Source: a virus
Reading direction: 5' to 3' (one strand)
Virus record (IMG/VR): IMGVR_UViG_3300007351_000012
Span: 1 to 50,352 of that record
DNA: 50,352 nucleotides
Positions within the stretch are counted from its first letter, which is position 1. Every line of letters starts with the position of its first letter. Of the stretch, positions 22,103 to 30,285 are shown one piece after another. Under the pieces are notes generated by a model that made no database searches, was not told the DNA's origin, and was given only the letters and a program-made list of their open reading frames with translations. The position numbers and the translations under genes are program-made.

Positions 22103-24501
22103 TGCGCCGCTTTCTTTCGCTACTGCTCGTCGAGATCCTGCTGGGCCTGCCCCTTGTGGGCCAAACGCGCCTCACCGGAAGGCAGACCGTGGCGGGCCGG
22201 ACGACCATTTCCCAAGTCGCCGACGCGGGCGCTCCCCCGGTGGGCGCTGGAACTATTGAAGTGCTGGTCATCTCGGAACTCGCCGGCACCTCGACGGACG
22301 AGCAGAAGAAAGACACCGCTCCGGCCATCTTCAAACGCATCAACAACGAAGTCTCCTCGGTTCTGAACAACCCTGCGGTCTATACGGATGTAGCAGTCGG
22401 CTCCAGCCACATCGCCAGGGTAGAGAATCTACCGGCCTTCTCCTATCCCTACGGGACCTGCACGGGGGCGGGCTGTATGCCCGCCTCTTTCCCATCCACC
22501 CCGACCTGTACCTTCGGGGCGACGGGCGGCGGGGTCGGGGAGTGCTCCACCGCTGCCAACATCTCCGTCAGCGATGGCGTTATCACCCGAGTCGTCTTCA
22601 AGGCGGATGGGATCAGCAACTACCAGGGCAACGGAACGAACAGCGGCGCAACGATAGGAGGCCGTGATGAGGCTCCTATCGCGGTCACCAACGAGAGCTG
22701 TTCCGGGGCTGGCTCGCTTCAGGAGGCCTTTAACACCGCGCGCGATGGGGGAGGAGGCTGGATTTACTTGGACCCGGACACGTTCGGCATTGGCGGCGAT
22801 TGGGAGATCACCTGCACGTCCCTGCACACCAATGAGGGGCTCTGGATTTCCGGCTCCAACATCACGGTCGATCTAAGCTCCGTCAGGACCAGGATGATCC
22901 GGGACACGCAGCTTCGGATAGACCCTCGTATTGCGGGCACAAGCACCTGTGTCGACACGCATGAGAACGGGATTGTGCGAAACGTCAATCTCTGGAGCAC
23001 CAATACCGCTTTGGGGATGAATGTGATGCTGGTAACTCGGGGCTCAAGCGCTACCAGGTGTCCCGACATGCTGGAAGACCCACGGCACTGGATCATCACC
23101 CACAACACTCTCACGCGCCAGTATCCATCAGGGGATATCGAAGATACCCTGACTTTCGACAGCGCCTTGGCCGCAGCTGGAGGCGAGCCCCTTCGCAACT
23201 ACACCTTTGCCAACAACCTGTTGAACCGTAACTCGTCCGGCACTGGCATCAACATGCAAGGGCAAGTTTTTAATAACCAGTTTTTCCACAACGTTGTCAC
23301 AAAGTTTGTGGGCCGTGTTCCAGAGGTTGTTACTGTCGGCACGGAAAGTGGCGGCACGCCCTCTCCCGAGTTTCAAACCGACTGGACCCAAAACGTAGTT
23401 GGGATGGGGATCAACACGGCCGGCTCGGCCTTTTACGCTCTTATCTTCAGAAACGCCTGGGCGCAGCTGCATGAGAATTGGTACGTCGGTCTGGATGAGC
23501 TGAACGGCGCGGCCTCCCGAAGGGCTTTGGATTCTCACTGTATTAACTTGAACACTGGATTAGATAGCGAATCCTTTAGCTCGTGCAACGCCTTCACAGC
23601 CAAAACCGGAGTCGCCGACGGCAACGTCTTCTCCAACGACATGATGTGGTCACGCTATAACGTGAATTTCCCCAAGGTCTACCTGGAGGACTGGAGCATC
23701 TCGGGAAGCGCCGGGGTGAGAACAGCGAATTTGGCTGCTATCACTCCCTACAACGCCAATAACTGGGAGAACGCCAAAGCCATCCTGCAAAGAGCAGGGA
23801 GCCGCCCCTTGACGGCGGAAGCCGTGGCCGATGTCGATGAACTGTGGGCAGAGGTTGTCGCTTCTCAACCCATCACGACCGTCGACGACGACGCGGAAGT
23901 CGACTTCAGCCAGTGGAACACGCAAGGGCATCTGTCGATCTCCACCGATACTGCCGTCAGCGGCACCAAGTCGTTTAAGTCCTCGACCTCAGGCGGGGAT
24001 GCGATTCTGGTTCAAGGCCAAACGGCTATCAACAATTTCTTTAATACCCGTATCCGCCGCACGGGCACCTGCCCTGCTTCCGACACCCCGATTGCGATCT
24101 TCAAGGACGCCTCCGACGCGGAAGTGTTCCGCCTGGAATTCAACGCGACCGATTGCCGCATCTATCTGGACCGCAGCGGCACGGAGACGCTGCTGGGCAG
24201 CGCCATGGCGATCGACACCTGGTACCACCTGAGGGCCATGTTTCGCCAGCGGTTCACTTCAGGGACCTGTGATACAACCTTCAGTGTTGTCGACGGGGAT
24301 TGCAACAAGCTCGCGGCGGCCATGAGGGATGGCGGAACTGCCCGCGCCAATAAGCAGCTTCTCTATCAGAACTTTGGCGGGTCTGGTCCTGTCATCAAGT
24401 CCATCACGATTCCGCAGGCCCCGGCGAGTTTCACCTTTTACCTGGACGACGTAGGCGTCAGCCCGGTTCATTTTTGCGACCAGATGGGGTGCGCGGAATG
24501 A
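22099..24501 (+). CDS. Tailspike-like beta-helix protein (pectate-lyase-like) with signal peptide
   Basis: 800 aa from ATG 22099 (site AGGGAAG). Residues 1-22 are signal-like, then a QTRLTGRQTVAG repeat. From about residue 180 the pattern SGAGSLQEAFNTARDGGGG and NITVDLSSVRTRMIR recalls polysaccharide-lyase beta-helices. Long runs of short Asn-rich turns continue (FANNLLNRNSSGT, MQGQVFNNQFFHN). The C-terminal 190 residues look like a LamG/jelly-roll (AIDTWYHLRAMFRQRF). Likely degrades or binds host surface polysaccharide. Confidence 0.6.
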   Translation: MMRRFLSLLLVEILLGLPLVGQTRLTGRQTVAGRTTISQVADAGAPPVGAGTIEVLVISELAGTSTDEQKKDTAPAIFKRINNEVSSVLNNPAVYTDVAVGSSHIARVENLPAFSYPYGTCTGAGCMPASFPSTPTCTFGATGGGVGECSTAANISVSDGVITRVVFKADGISNYQGNGTNSGATIGGRDEAPIAVTNESCSGAGSLQEAFNTARDGGGGWIYLDPDTFGIGGDWEITCTSLHTNEGLWISGSNITVDLSSVRTRMIRDTQLRIDPRIAGTSTCVDTHENGIVRNVNLWSTNTALGMNVMLVTRGSSATRCPDMLEDPRHWIITHNTLTRQYPSGDIEDTLTFDSALAAAGGEPLRNYTFANNLLNRNSSGTGINMQGQVFNNQFFHNVVTKFVGRVPEVVTVGTESGGTPSPEFQTDWTQNVVGMGINTAGSAFYALIFRNAWAQLHENWYVGLDELNGAASRRALDSHCINLNTGLDSESFSSCNAFTAKTGVADGNVFSNDMMWSRYNVNFPKVYLEDWSISGSAGVRTANLAAITPYNANNWENAKAILQRAGSRPLTAEAVADVDELWAEVVASQPITTVDDDAEVDFSQWNTQGHLSISTDTAVSGTKSFKSSTSGGDAILVQGQTAINNFFNTRIRRTGTCPASDTPIAIFKDASDAEVFRLEFNATDCRIYLDRSGTETLLGSAMAIDTWYHLRAMFRQRFTSGTCDTTFSVVDGDCNKLAAAMRDGGTARANKQLLYQNFGGSGPVIKSITIPQAPASFTFYLDDVGVSPVHFCDQMGCAE

Positions 24502-25679
24502 GACTGCTTCTATTGCTCATCCCCATGCTGCTATGGCCCCAGACTCGCATCACCGGGTCACGGACTATTAGTGGTAGCCATCTCCTCACTATCGCGCCAG
24601 AAGACCTCGCTGCTCCACCGGCGGGCGTTACCATCGAGCAACTTACCAGCAGCGCGGAACTGCCGACCGCCTGCGCCATTGCTTATTACGATACGCCCGC
24701 TTGGTCGGCCTCGCGCAGCCAGTTGGTGGTCGGTTGCGGCGAAGGTATAGGGTCGCCGCCCTTCAGCTCCTTTGACTGGAAGGCCTGGACCATGAATCTG
24801 GACGGGACCGGGGCCACGCAACTATCGACCAAGCGCATCAATGATCCGTGGGGCTGGACGCCCGACGGGGATAAGATTTACTTCCGGTCAGCCGGAATGG
24901 CCATCATGGACCCCGATACCGGGCTATGGGAAGTCAAGATCGCCGATGTCGTCTCAGGCAATCTTTGTAAGGTCGGCGCGAATCTGTTCGCTATCTATGA
25001 AGTCCCGGCCGTTGATAACACCATAGGGGTTTGGCGATCAACCGACGGCGGGGACACTTTTTCGGTCTACGCCAGCTACGAGATGGACGATCCCTACCCG
25101 ACTTACTCCTTCCATCGGCTGAGAAGTAGTTGCGTTGATCTTGACGCCGATGGCGACCCGGACCTGTTCTATTACAAAAAGAGTTGCGGGAACGGTTGCG
25201 GCTCCTTCACCTTCAACGCCAATACAGGAGTGAGCACGCAGTTTACTTTTAGCGGCGACACCGTTCCAGAGTTGAATCACCCCGATGTCTTCCCGAGCGC
25301 CGCGACCGTATATGGTGGGTGGCTGGTAGCAGGGGGCGGGAGCCCTGGCATTGGGTATATCTATCCCTTCAACCTGCAAACGGGAGTCGCGGGAACGGCC
25401 TTGAATCTCGGCCAGTGGTCCAACTGGACCTATCGCAGCGGCTCGACAGGCGTCGCTACCGGCCAGCTCGCGATGAGCAAGTCCACCATCCCTCGGGATA
25501 TCGGGCTGTACACGATCGCCACCAACACCCTGGAATTCAGCTACAAATGGACAAACCCGGTGGGCTGTACCTACTGGTGCGAAATCGCGCCGCAGATGGT
25601 TTCAACCAACGTCTTTATCATGCGCGCCCCGGATTCCGATGGGATGACTCAAATCTGGAAGGTGACCTATAGCCCATGA
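24498..25679 (+). CDS. Beta-propeller protein with signal peptide
   Basis: 393 aa, coupled by ATGA. The leader MRLLLLLIPMLLWPQTRITG matches that of the tailspike-like gene before it, including the Q-T-R-(I/L)-x-G junction. The body contains WTPDGDKIYFRS (a TolB/WD-type blade motif), WRSTDGGDTFSVYA (a BNR/sialidase-type repeat) and DLDADGDPDLFYY (an FG-GAP-like calcium loop). Probably a multi-bladed propeller for surface binding. Confidence 0.55.
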   Translation: MRLLLLLIPMLLWPQTRITGSRTISGSHLLTIAPEDLAAPPAGVTIEQLTSSAELPTACAIAYYDTPAWSASRSQLVVGCGEGIGSPPFSSFDWKAWTMNLDGTGATQLSTKRINDPWGWTPDGDKIYFRSAGMAIMDPDTGLWEVKIADVVSGNLCKVGANLFAIYEVPAVDNTIGVWRSTDGGDTFSVYASYEMDDPYPTYSFHRLRSSCVDLDADGDPDLFYYKKSCGNGCGSFTFNANTGVSTQFTFSGDTVPELNHPDVFPSAATVYGGWLVAGGGSPGIGYIYPFNLQTGVAGTALNLGQWSNWTYRSGSTGVATGQLAMSKSTIPRDIGLYTIATNTLEFSYKWTNPVGCTYWCEIAPQMVSTNVFIMRAPDSDGMTQIWKVTYSP

Positions 25680-26170
25680 CCATCGACCGCAAACGCATGG
25701 ACATCCTTTGTGAGATCGGCGGGCGTGCCCTGAATCTACCGCCCGACATTGATCCGGTGCGGTTCCTCAAGGCCCTTGCGACGGTCGAAACAAGCTACGG
25801 CCAGAACTGCGTGCCGCGTTACGAGAAGTCCTACGATTGGGGCGGCAAGAATGCCGATACGAACCTGCTCAGCCAGTACGGCGATTGGGCCGCGTGCAGC
25901 TACGGGCCTTTTCAGGTGATGTTTCCCAACTGTGCCCGAATGCTCCCCGGCATTGATCCGGTCGCCATGCAGCTAGCGCCGGAATCGGGGCTGCTTTGCG
26001 CGGTCCACTTCATCAACCTGGAAATCATCGGACGCCAGAAGGCCACGACGCTGGAAGCCATCGCGGACGCTTACAACAGTGGGAACTGGCACGACAGTTT
26101 TGTGCCGACCCAATATGTCGGCAAGCTCGTTGGGGCCTACGGGAATTTCGAGAACACGATTCTGACTTAA
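25676..26170 (+). CDS. Lytic transglycosylase / lysozyme-like endolysin
   Basis: 164 aa, no signal peptide. The lysozyme-superfamily signature is present. ATVETSYGQN (catalytic Glu about residue 38) is followed by SYGPFQVMFPNC (the G-x-x-Q motif about 82-87) and then AIADAYNSGNWHD (the A-Y-N motif about 134). Cleaves peptidoglycan glycan strands. Membrane-protein genes of the holin type follow within 3 kb, so this is the likely endolysin, though a virion-bound role cannot be excluded. Confidence 0.7.
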   Translation: MTIDRKRMDILCEIGGRALNLPPDIDPVRFLKALATVETSYGQNCVPRYEKSYDWGGKNADTNLLSQYGDWAACSYGPFQVMFPNCARMLPGIDPVAMQLAPESGLLCAVHFINLEIIGRQKATTLEAIADAYNSGNWHDSFVPTQYVGKLVGAYGNFENTILT

Positions 26171-26180
26171 CGGAGTAATT

Positions 26181-26729
26181 ATGGCAACACCGCATTACGC
26201 AAACGTTCCCGAGACTTGGAAGGCCGGGCCTCCGCACTTCGGCATGTACCGCCAAGCCCCCGCTGAATTCGGCGGGGAGTGGTGGTTCATCAGCCCCTTC
26301 AACCAGAAGCCGTGGCTGACGCTCGTGCCGAAAAAGCTCCCGCCCGGCTTTCTGGAAACCTTCGGCCCGGAGCCGCCGAAAGCGGCCTCGCACTGGCAGG
26401 AGTGGCACGACAACCTGAGGGACTTCAAGCAGGCTGGCGTGCCGCCCGGCGTGGACCCGGCCAAGATCGAACAGGCCACGCAGTCAATGGTCGCCTGGGG
26501 TATGGGCAAGCCCGCCTTCTATGAAGGCCGCTACGGCTGGGCCGCGCGATTCCCCGAGCAGATGTTCTGGGACTTTGATGCGCCGGGCGTGTCATGGCTG
26601 GGGAACCCGGACTGGAAGATTGCGGAGTGGCAGTCACGCATGATCGCAGAGGGTGTCATGCCGGAGAAGATTCACCCTTACGTGCCGCACCACATTCTAC
26701 CCAAAGAGAAACAGGAAAACCCTACGTAG
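26181..26729 (+). CDS. Hypothetical protein between endolysin and holin candidates
   Basis: 182 aa, rich in Pro, Trp and Phe (FGGEWWFISPFNQKPW and WAARFPEQMFWDFDAP), soluble, with no transmembrane segment. A clear ACGGAG site precedes the ATG. I do not recognise the family. Its position suggests a lysis or late function. Confidence 0.6.
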   Translation: MATPHYANVPETWKAGPPHFGMYRQAPAEFGGEWWFISPFNQKPWLTLVPKKLPPGFLETFGPEPPKAASHWQEWHDNLRDFKQAGVPPGVDPAKIEQATQSMVAWGMGKPAFYEGRYGWAARFPEQMFWDFDAPGVSWLGNPDWKIAEWQSRMIAEGVMPEKIHPYVPHHILPKEKQENPT

Positions 26730-26764
26730 CCCCGGAGAAGCGGGGCGTACTTTTGAAGGTGAGC

Positions 26765-27043
26765 ATGAACCCAATCAAAGCAATCGCATCCCTGCCCGGC
26801 AAGGCCGTCCGGTCAGTCGCGCGCAAGGTCTGGGCGGGCTCGGCCGGCGCTGGCTTCGGCGTCCCGGTGGCCAAAGTCGCGCTGTGGTTTCTCACGGACC
26901 CCAAGTACGGCAACGTGCAGTTCCCGCCCGACATCGCCGAGAACGTCGCGCTCCTGATCGAAATGGGCGTGACGGCCCTGGTGGCGCTGGTGGCGGGCTA
27001 TGCCACGACGGAGAGGGAACTGGATGAGACCCCAGGCACCTGA
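26765..27043 (+). CDS. Putative holin (92 aa, membrane)
   Basis: After a basic N-terminus (MNPIKAIASLPGKAVRSVAR) come two hydrophobic segments: a weaker one (GFGVPVAKVALWFLT) and a strong one (VALLIEMGVTALVALVAGYA). A short charged tail follows. Size and topology fit class II-type holins, and it is 600 bp behind the endolysin. It would form pores that release or activate the endolysin. Confidence 0.5.
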   Translation: MNPIKAIASLPGKAVRSVARKVWAGSAGAGFGVPVAKVALWFLTDPKYGNVQFPPDIAENVALLIEMGVTALVALVAGYATTERELDETPGT

Positions 27044-27182
27044 CCCCGAGCGAAAGGCCCCCGACCGGGAAATGCCCGACCGTGAATTACAGCCGCGTGG
27101 CAGGCCAGGCTCTTGGGGCTTTATCCGTAATGCGACAGGGCCGATGACGCTGGAGCGTGAGTCCGATGAACCAACCACCTAG
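27024..27182 (+). CDS. Small charged protein (52 aa)
   Basis: MRPQAPDPERKAPDREMPDR continues as a Pro/Arg/Asp-rich, probably disordered chain. It overlaps the holin candidate by 20 bp and the next gene by 17 bp in other frames. It may be real through coupling, but the composition is also what a shadow frame in GC-rich DNA could give. Confidence 0.35.
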   Translation: MRPQAPDPERKAPDREMPDRELQPRGRPGSWGFIRNATGPMTLERESDEPTT

Positions 27183-27579
27183 CCCCGGCGACATCATCCG
27201 CCACGTCCCGCGCCCGCGCCCCTCGCTCGGCAGGCTGCGGGTGGAGTCGGTCAGGGGCGATTCGGTGCTGGCGCGGAGCCTGGATGTGGGCGCTGAGGGC
27301 GCGATGTTCGAGTTGCCCCTGGAGGAAGTGGAAGGGGATAAGGCGGTCGCTGAGCAGCTTGCCCGCATCAAGGAAAACTGCGCGAGCGCCGGGTGGGATT
27401 CCTACGGCGCTGCGCCCGTCAGCGACGCCGCCCTAGCCGCAGTTCCCCGCATCCTGGAGGTCATCGGACAAACGCCATGGATCGTGCCTTGCAACGATGG
27501 CGGCGTGCAGTTTGAGTGGCACAGCGGCGATATCGACATCGAGATTGCGTTCGGTCCCGACGGCAGGCAGTGTGAATGA
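27166..27579 (+). CDS. Conserved phage/plasmid protein (137 aa)
   Basis: The C-terminal part has a pattern I recognise from many mobile elements. It runs NCASAGWDSYGAAPVS, then helix, then PCNDGGVQFEWHSGDIDIEI (residues about 67-130): W-D-S-Y-x-A, then G-G-x-Q-x-E-W and an alternating acidic strand. The function of that family is not known. The N-terminal 60 residues are beta-like. ATGA overlap to the next gene. Confidence 0.6.
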   Translation: MNQPPSPGDIIRHVPRPRPSLGRLRVESVRGDSVLARSLDVGAEGAMFELPLEEVEGDKAVAEQLARIKENCASAGWDSYGAAPVSDAALAAVPRILEVIGQTPWIVPCNDGGVQFEWHSGDIDIEIAFGPDGRQCE

Positions 27580-27746
27580 CCACCCGTGAGATCATCGCCG
27601 CCATCATCGCCTTGGCGTCAACCTGCATGGCGGGCTACACCGAGTTGAAGTGCTCCGATACCGTGCGGCAGGCGGTTCAGGAACAGCGCGAGGCGGATTT
27701 TCGCAACTTGGAGGTGATCGTGGACATTGCCCAAGGGAGAAGGTGA
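27576..27746 (+). CDS. Small membrane-anchored protein (56 aa)
   Basis: MTTREIIAAIIALASTCMAG is a single hydrophobic N-terminal helix, followed by a charged helix (RQAVQEQREADFRNLEVIVD). ATGA overlap with the gene before. It could be an Rz-like or antiholin-like component, but nothing beyond topology supports this. A 96-bp gap without a gene follows. Confidence 0.5.
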   Translation: MTTREIIAAIIALASTCMAGYTELKCSDTVRQAVQEQREADFRNLEVIVDIAQGRR

Positions 27747-27842
27747 AAAGGAAACGCCCCCAGCGCTTTCACGATGAGGGCGAATCCCGGAGACTGATGA
27801 AAAATGTTGCTTGGGGGATTCTACCACACGGGTGAGCGGATC

Positions 27843-28430
27843 ATGATGAGAATCTTTTGGGCTGTCGCCATCCTGGCCATCGGGTTCATACTCGCCGGTG
27901 TTCTCTCTGGTTTGCTCCAGGCCCAGATGGTCTCGCTCAACCAGGAGCAAATCCGTATCACCGCCTGGCCCATCGAATCCGACCTCAAGGACCTTCACCA
28001 ATACCACGCCATCATCCAGTCGCCGTCCATGGTGCACATCTCGGGCAACATCCTGCTGGCCGAACTCGCGGAGTTGTCGCCGGTGCCCACGACCAAGCTG
28101 ATCTGGACCGGGGAGCGCAACAACCGCCGCAGCCTGCGGGCGAAGGTGGACCGCGTTGACAAGTTCGCCGTCCCCGGCATCGCGGCCGCGCTCACGGCTT
28201 TCTCGGAAGGCATCAACGGCTATTGGAAGGCCGGGATCGCCGCGCTCGGATTCGCGTACCCTTACATCAAGGATTGGTTCAACCTCGCGGCACCCCCGCC
28301 CTGGGTTCCGCCGGCGGACTTGGCCCCCATTGCGCCCATCCCTTTGGATCAGCAGGGAACGGCAGGGGTGTCGCTGTATTCGTACAAAGACATCGGCTCC
28401 GTAACACGGGTCATCGAGGTGCGAAGGTGA
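27843..28430 (+). CDS. Membrane protein with N-terminal anchor (195 aa)
   Basis: MMRIFWAVAILAIGFILAGV is an N-terminal transmembrane or signal segment. A charged soluble region with ERNNRRSLRAKVDRVDKF follows, then a second hydrophobic patch (IAALGFAYPYIKDWF), and a Pro-rich tail (PPPWVPPADLAPIAPIPL). It overlaps the next gene by GTGA. Possibly a lysis or envelope protein; unassigned. Confidence 0.5.
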   Translation: MMRIFWAVAILAIGFILAGVLSGLLQAQMVSLNQEQIRITAWPIESDLKDLHQYHAIIQSPSMVHISGNILLAELAELSPVPTTKLIWTGERNNRRSLRAKVDRVDKFAVPGIAAALTAFSEGINGYWKAGIAALGFAYPYIKDWFNLAAPPPWVPPADLAPIAPIPLDQQGTAGVSLYSYKDIGSVTRVIEVRR

Positions 28431-28900
28431 TTAACGCTCTTGCTTGGGCCATGACGCCCATCCTGATGCCGCTCCTGACGGGTATCTGGCCCGTCTGGAT
28501 CCGCCGCCTGCCCCATACAGCCCTTGTCTGGGCGCTGCTGGGCGTTCCGCTGGTGCTGTGGAGCCAGGAAGGGCGGGGAGCCTGGGCGCAGCAGATCGAA
28601 CGCCGCGTGGAGTCGCTGGAAGACTGGCGCGACGCCAACCGCGACCTGATGGCCGTGCAGGCCAGCATCAACGCCCAAAACTCGCAGTCGATCGCCAAAC
28701 TCGCTGCCATTGCCGAAGACCACGAGAAGCGCCTACTGATCGTTGTCAATACCGGCGAGACGATGGTTCGGGTGGGGGGTTGGGCCATCTTCGCCGTGCC
28801 GGTGCTGGCCGCGCTGCTAAACGCCATTTTCAACTACTTCATGTTCCGGCGGCAGGAAAGGCGCAACGGGAACGGCGGCGGGAAGATCCACGCGCCTTAG
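28427..28900 (+). CDS. Membrane protein with coiled coil, holin-like (157 aa)
   Basis: GTG 28427 overlaps the preceding stop. Two hydrophobic regions (TPILMPLLTGIWPVWI with TALVWALLGVPLVLW, and GWAIFAVPVLAALLNAIFNY) flank a central coiled coil (QQIERRVESLEDWRDANRD). The tail is basic (RRQERRNGNGGGK). Topology resembles some large holins or superinfection-exclusion proteins. It ends convergent with the minus-strand membrane genes, sharing their stop region. Confidence 0.5.
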   Translation: MINALAWAMTPILMPLLTGIWPVWIRRLPHTALVWALLGVPLVLWSQEGRGAWAQQIERRVESLEDWRDANRDLMAVQASINAQNSQSIAKLAAIAEDHEKRLLIVVNTGETMVRVGGWAIFAVPVLAALLNAIFNYFMFRRQERRNGNGGGKIHAP

Positions 28901-29010
28901 CGCACCAGCCCCGACACCTTGACCCCGCAGAACTCCAGCACGATCGCCAGGATCGCGAGCCCCAGGATAATCCACAGGTAACTGCGCAGGATTTGGCGCA
29001 CGGTGGCCAT
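28897..29010 (-). CDS. Tiny membrane protein (37 aa)
   Basis: Translation gives MATVRQILRSYLWIILGLAI, ending GVKVSGLVR: one transmembrane helix (YLWIILGLAILAIVLEFCG) with positive ends. A GAGG site precedes ATG 29010. It is the last gene of the leftward cluster headed by a ribbon-helix-helix regulator, so it is probably expressed in the lysogen. Confidence 0.55.
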   Translation of the reverse strand: MATVRQILRSYLWIILGLAILAIVLEFCGVKVSGLVR

Positions 29011-29014
29011 TTCC

Positions 29015-29209
29015 TCACCTCTTTTCTATCGGGTGCTCCAAATACCAGCGCCAGCAGAACAAGCCGATAACGGCGACCGTGGGCCACTGGGACCACCAGG
29101 GCAGTTCGCCGAAAGCGTCCACGATGCCCTCGAAGGCCCCTATGGCCAGCATGACCAACCCCAGCCCGCCTGGGACCATGATGGCCACTATGGCAAGGCC
29201 CAACGCCAA
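29015..29209 (-). CDS. Small two-helix membrane protein (64 aa)
   Basis: Two transmembrane helices (LAIVAIMVPGGLGLVMLAIG and WPTVAVIGLFCWRWYL) are joined by a loop with FGELPWW. The frame opens with TTG 29209; an ATG eleven codons in would truncate the first helix. Together with the 37-aa neighbour it could be a superinfection-exclusion or antiholin module. Confidence 0.5.
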   Translation of the reverse strand: MALGLAIVAIMVPGGLGLVMLAIGAFEGIVDAFGELPWWSQWPTVAVIGLFCWRWYLEHPIEKR

Positions 29210-29252
29210 TTTCCCGAGACCGCGCCAGTAGTTCGGTATCGTCGGAGCCTCC

Positions 29253-29519
29253 CTAACCCAGCGGCAGCCCGTTCAGCACGAGCCTGCGAAGGACGTGCGT
29301 ATCGTTGTGGAGTTCTTCGATTCGAGCCTGGTGGGCTCCGGGCTCGATATTCGCGCCTTTGTCGAGGCGCATAAACACGGTCTTGGCGACCTGGCGCATT
29401 TCATTCTGGAGCGCTTCCATTTGATTGCGGAGACTTTGTAGGTAAGCCAGTTCGTCCTGGCGGATTTCAGGTTGTGGCATAACGCGCAAGCCAGCCCGCA
29501 CGTGGTGCTTGAGTTGCAT
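29253..29519 (-). CDS. Coiled-coil protein (88 aa)
   Basis: From ATG 29519 (AAGGCGG site upstream) the protein is MQLKHHVRAGLRVMPQPEIR, then a long heptad coil (ELAYLQSLRNQMEALQNEMR) and a second helix (ARIEELHNDTHVLRRLVLNG). The frame extends to 29627 but without a site. Soluble, likely oligomeric; partner unknown. Confidence 0.5.
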   Translation of the reverse strand: MQLKHHVRAGLRVMPQPEIRQDELAYLQSLRNQMEALQNEMRQVAKTVFMRLDKGANIEPGAHQARIEELHNDTHVLRRLVLNGLPLG

Positions 29520-29685
29520 TCGATACCGCCTTTCTTGGGGGGCGACGAAAGGGAGGGGAGGGTGTTTCGCCGCGCGAGCGAATTGTACACCCATTCTGCC
29601 ACGGGAAATAGATTCTTTGCGGAACATTTACAGTGATTTTGCGGCGTTCGCTTTTCCGAACTGTGATGCGCGGGATTGCTAGGTT
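29520..29685 (-). other. Gap between regulator and coiled-coil gene
   Basis: 166 bp without a convincing gene. On the minus strand a TACAAT (-10-like) lies about 55 bp upstream of the coiled-coil ATG, without a good -35. Otherwise I see nothing specific in it. Confidence 0.3.
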
Positions 29686-29997
29686 TCATGCTGATTTTTT
29701 GCCGCCTCTACCTCCCCCTGGTTGACTTTGTTCGTTTTGCAGAACGGTGTCCGCTGCCTCGCCATGGGGATCCCTAATTCCGAGCTGGACTTTAGCGGTT
29801 TTTTCCAGTGATTTAATAGCCGCGTCATCTCTTGGCATGCCAATTGTCAACCAGAACCGTAATCCGCGTGTCGCTTCTTCTTGGTATGTGAGCTTCCGTT
29901 CTGTGCAGTAACCCTTGAATTTAAGACCCAGCTGGGTCTCCACGCGAAAGTACTCGTCATAGGTCGCAGCATCCGGGGCCTTCTTCTTTTTGGGCAT
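29686..29997 (-). CDS. Ribbon-helix-helix regulator, candidate lysogeny repressor
   Basis: 103 aa from ATG 29997. After a lysine-rich start (MPKKKKAPDA) the segment RVETQLGLKFKGYCTERKLT and EEATRGLRFWLTIG fits the strand-helix-helix pattern of Arc/MetJ-type repressors. The tail is Gly/Lys-rich. It is divergent from a second such protein across a 101-bp gap with symmetric repeats. A longer frame to 30027 would run into those repeats. Confidence 0.55.
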   Translation of the reverse strand: MPKKKKAPDAATYDEYFRVETQLGLKFKGYCTERKLTYQEEATRGLRFWLTIGMPRDDAAIKSLEKTAKVQLGIRDPHGEAADTVLQNEQSQPGGGRGGKKSA

Positions 29998-29998
29998 A

Positions 29999-30066
29999 GT
30001 TAACCTGTCAAAAAAATCCCTTGACAATCGTGGGCGAACGGGCGTAGTGTATTTGTTAACAGGTTA
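29999..30066. promoter_or_regulatory. Operator/promoter region of the divergent regulators
   Basis: TAACCTGT (30001-30008) and its inverse ACAGGTTA (30059-30066) flank a TTGACA -35 (30021-30026). The left site extends to GTTAACCTGT and the right one carries GTTAACAG. The -10 for the rightward gene is poor (TAGTGT, 18-bp spacing). Symmetric sites between two ribbon-helix-helix genes are what a phage switch would need. Confidence 0.5.
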
Positions 30067-30098
30067 CGTCAACAGATTCACCACGCAACTAGGTAACT

Positions 30099-30284
30099 AT
30101 GCCACAAGAAGAATCAGCCGATCAAATGGCAGTCATCAAGCTGCCCGCCGACCTCCATCAGCAGGTCAAGATTCAAGCCATACTTCACCGGCGCGAGATG
30201 CAGGATATCTCCGCTGAGGCGATTCGTGAATGGCTGAAGCGTCATGCCGTTGCTGTTGAGTCCAGTCTGGCTGGAGGCAAGTAA
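30099..30284 (+). CDS. Ribbon-helix-helix (CopG/Arc-like) regulator
   Basis: 61 aa. MAVIKLPADLHQQVKIQAIL (from residue 9) is the typical strand and first helix: I-K-L-P-x-x-L-x-x-x-x-x-x-A. It is followed by REMQDISAEAIREWLKRH as the second helix. It would bind DNA as a dimer, probably at the repeats upstream. It heads the operon with the HTH regulator and integrase. Confidence 0.7.
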   Translation: MPQEESADQMAVIKLPADLHQQVKIQAILHRREMQDISAEAIREWLKRHAVAVESSLAGGK

Positions 30285-30285
30285 G

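Noticed and set aside
28964-28976. DnaA box (TAATCCACA)
   Set aside because: One mismatch to TTATCCACA, single, inside a small membrane gene, with no cluster nearby.
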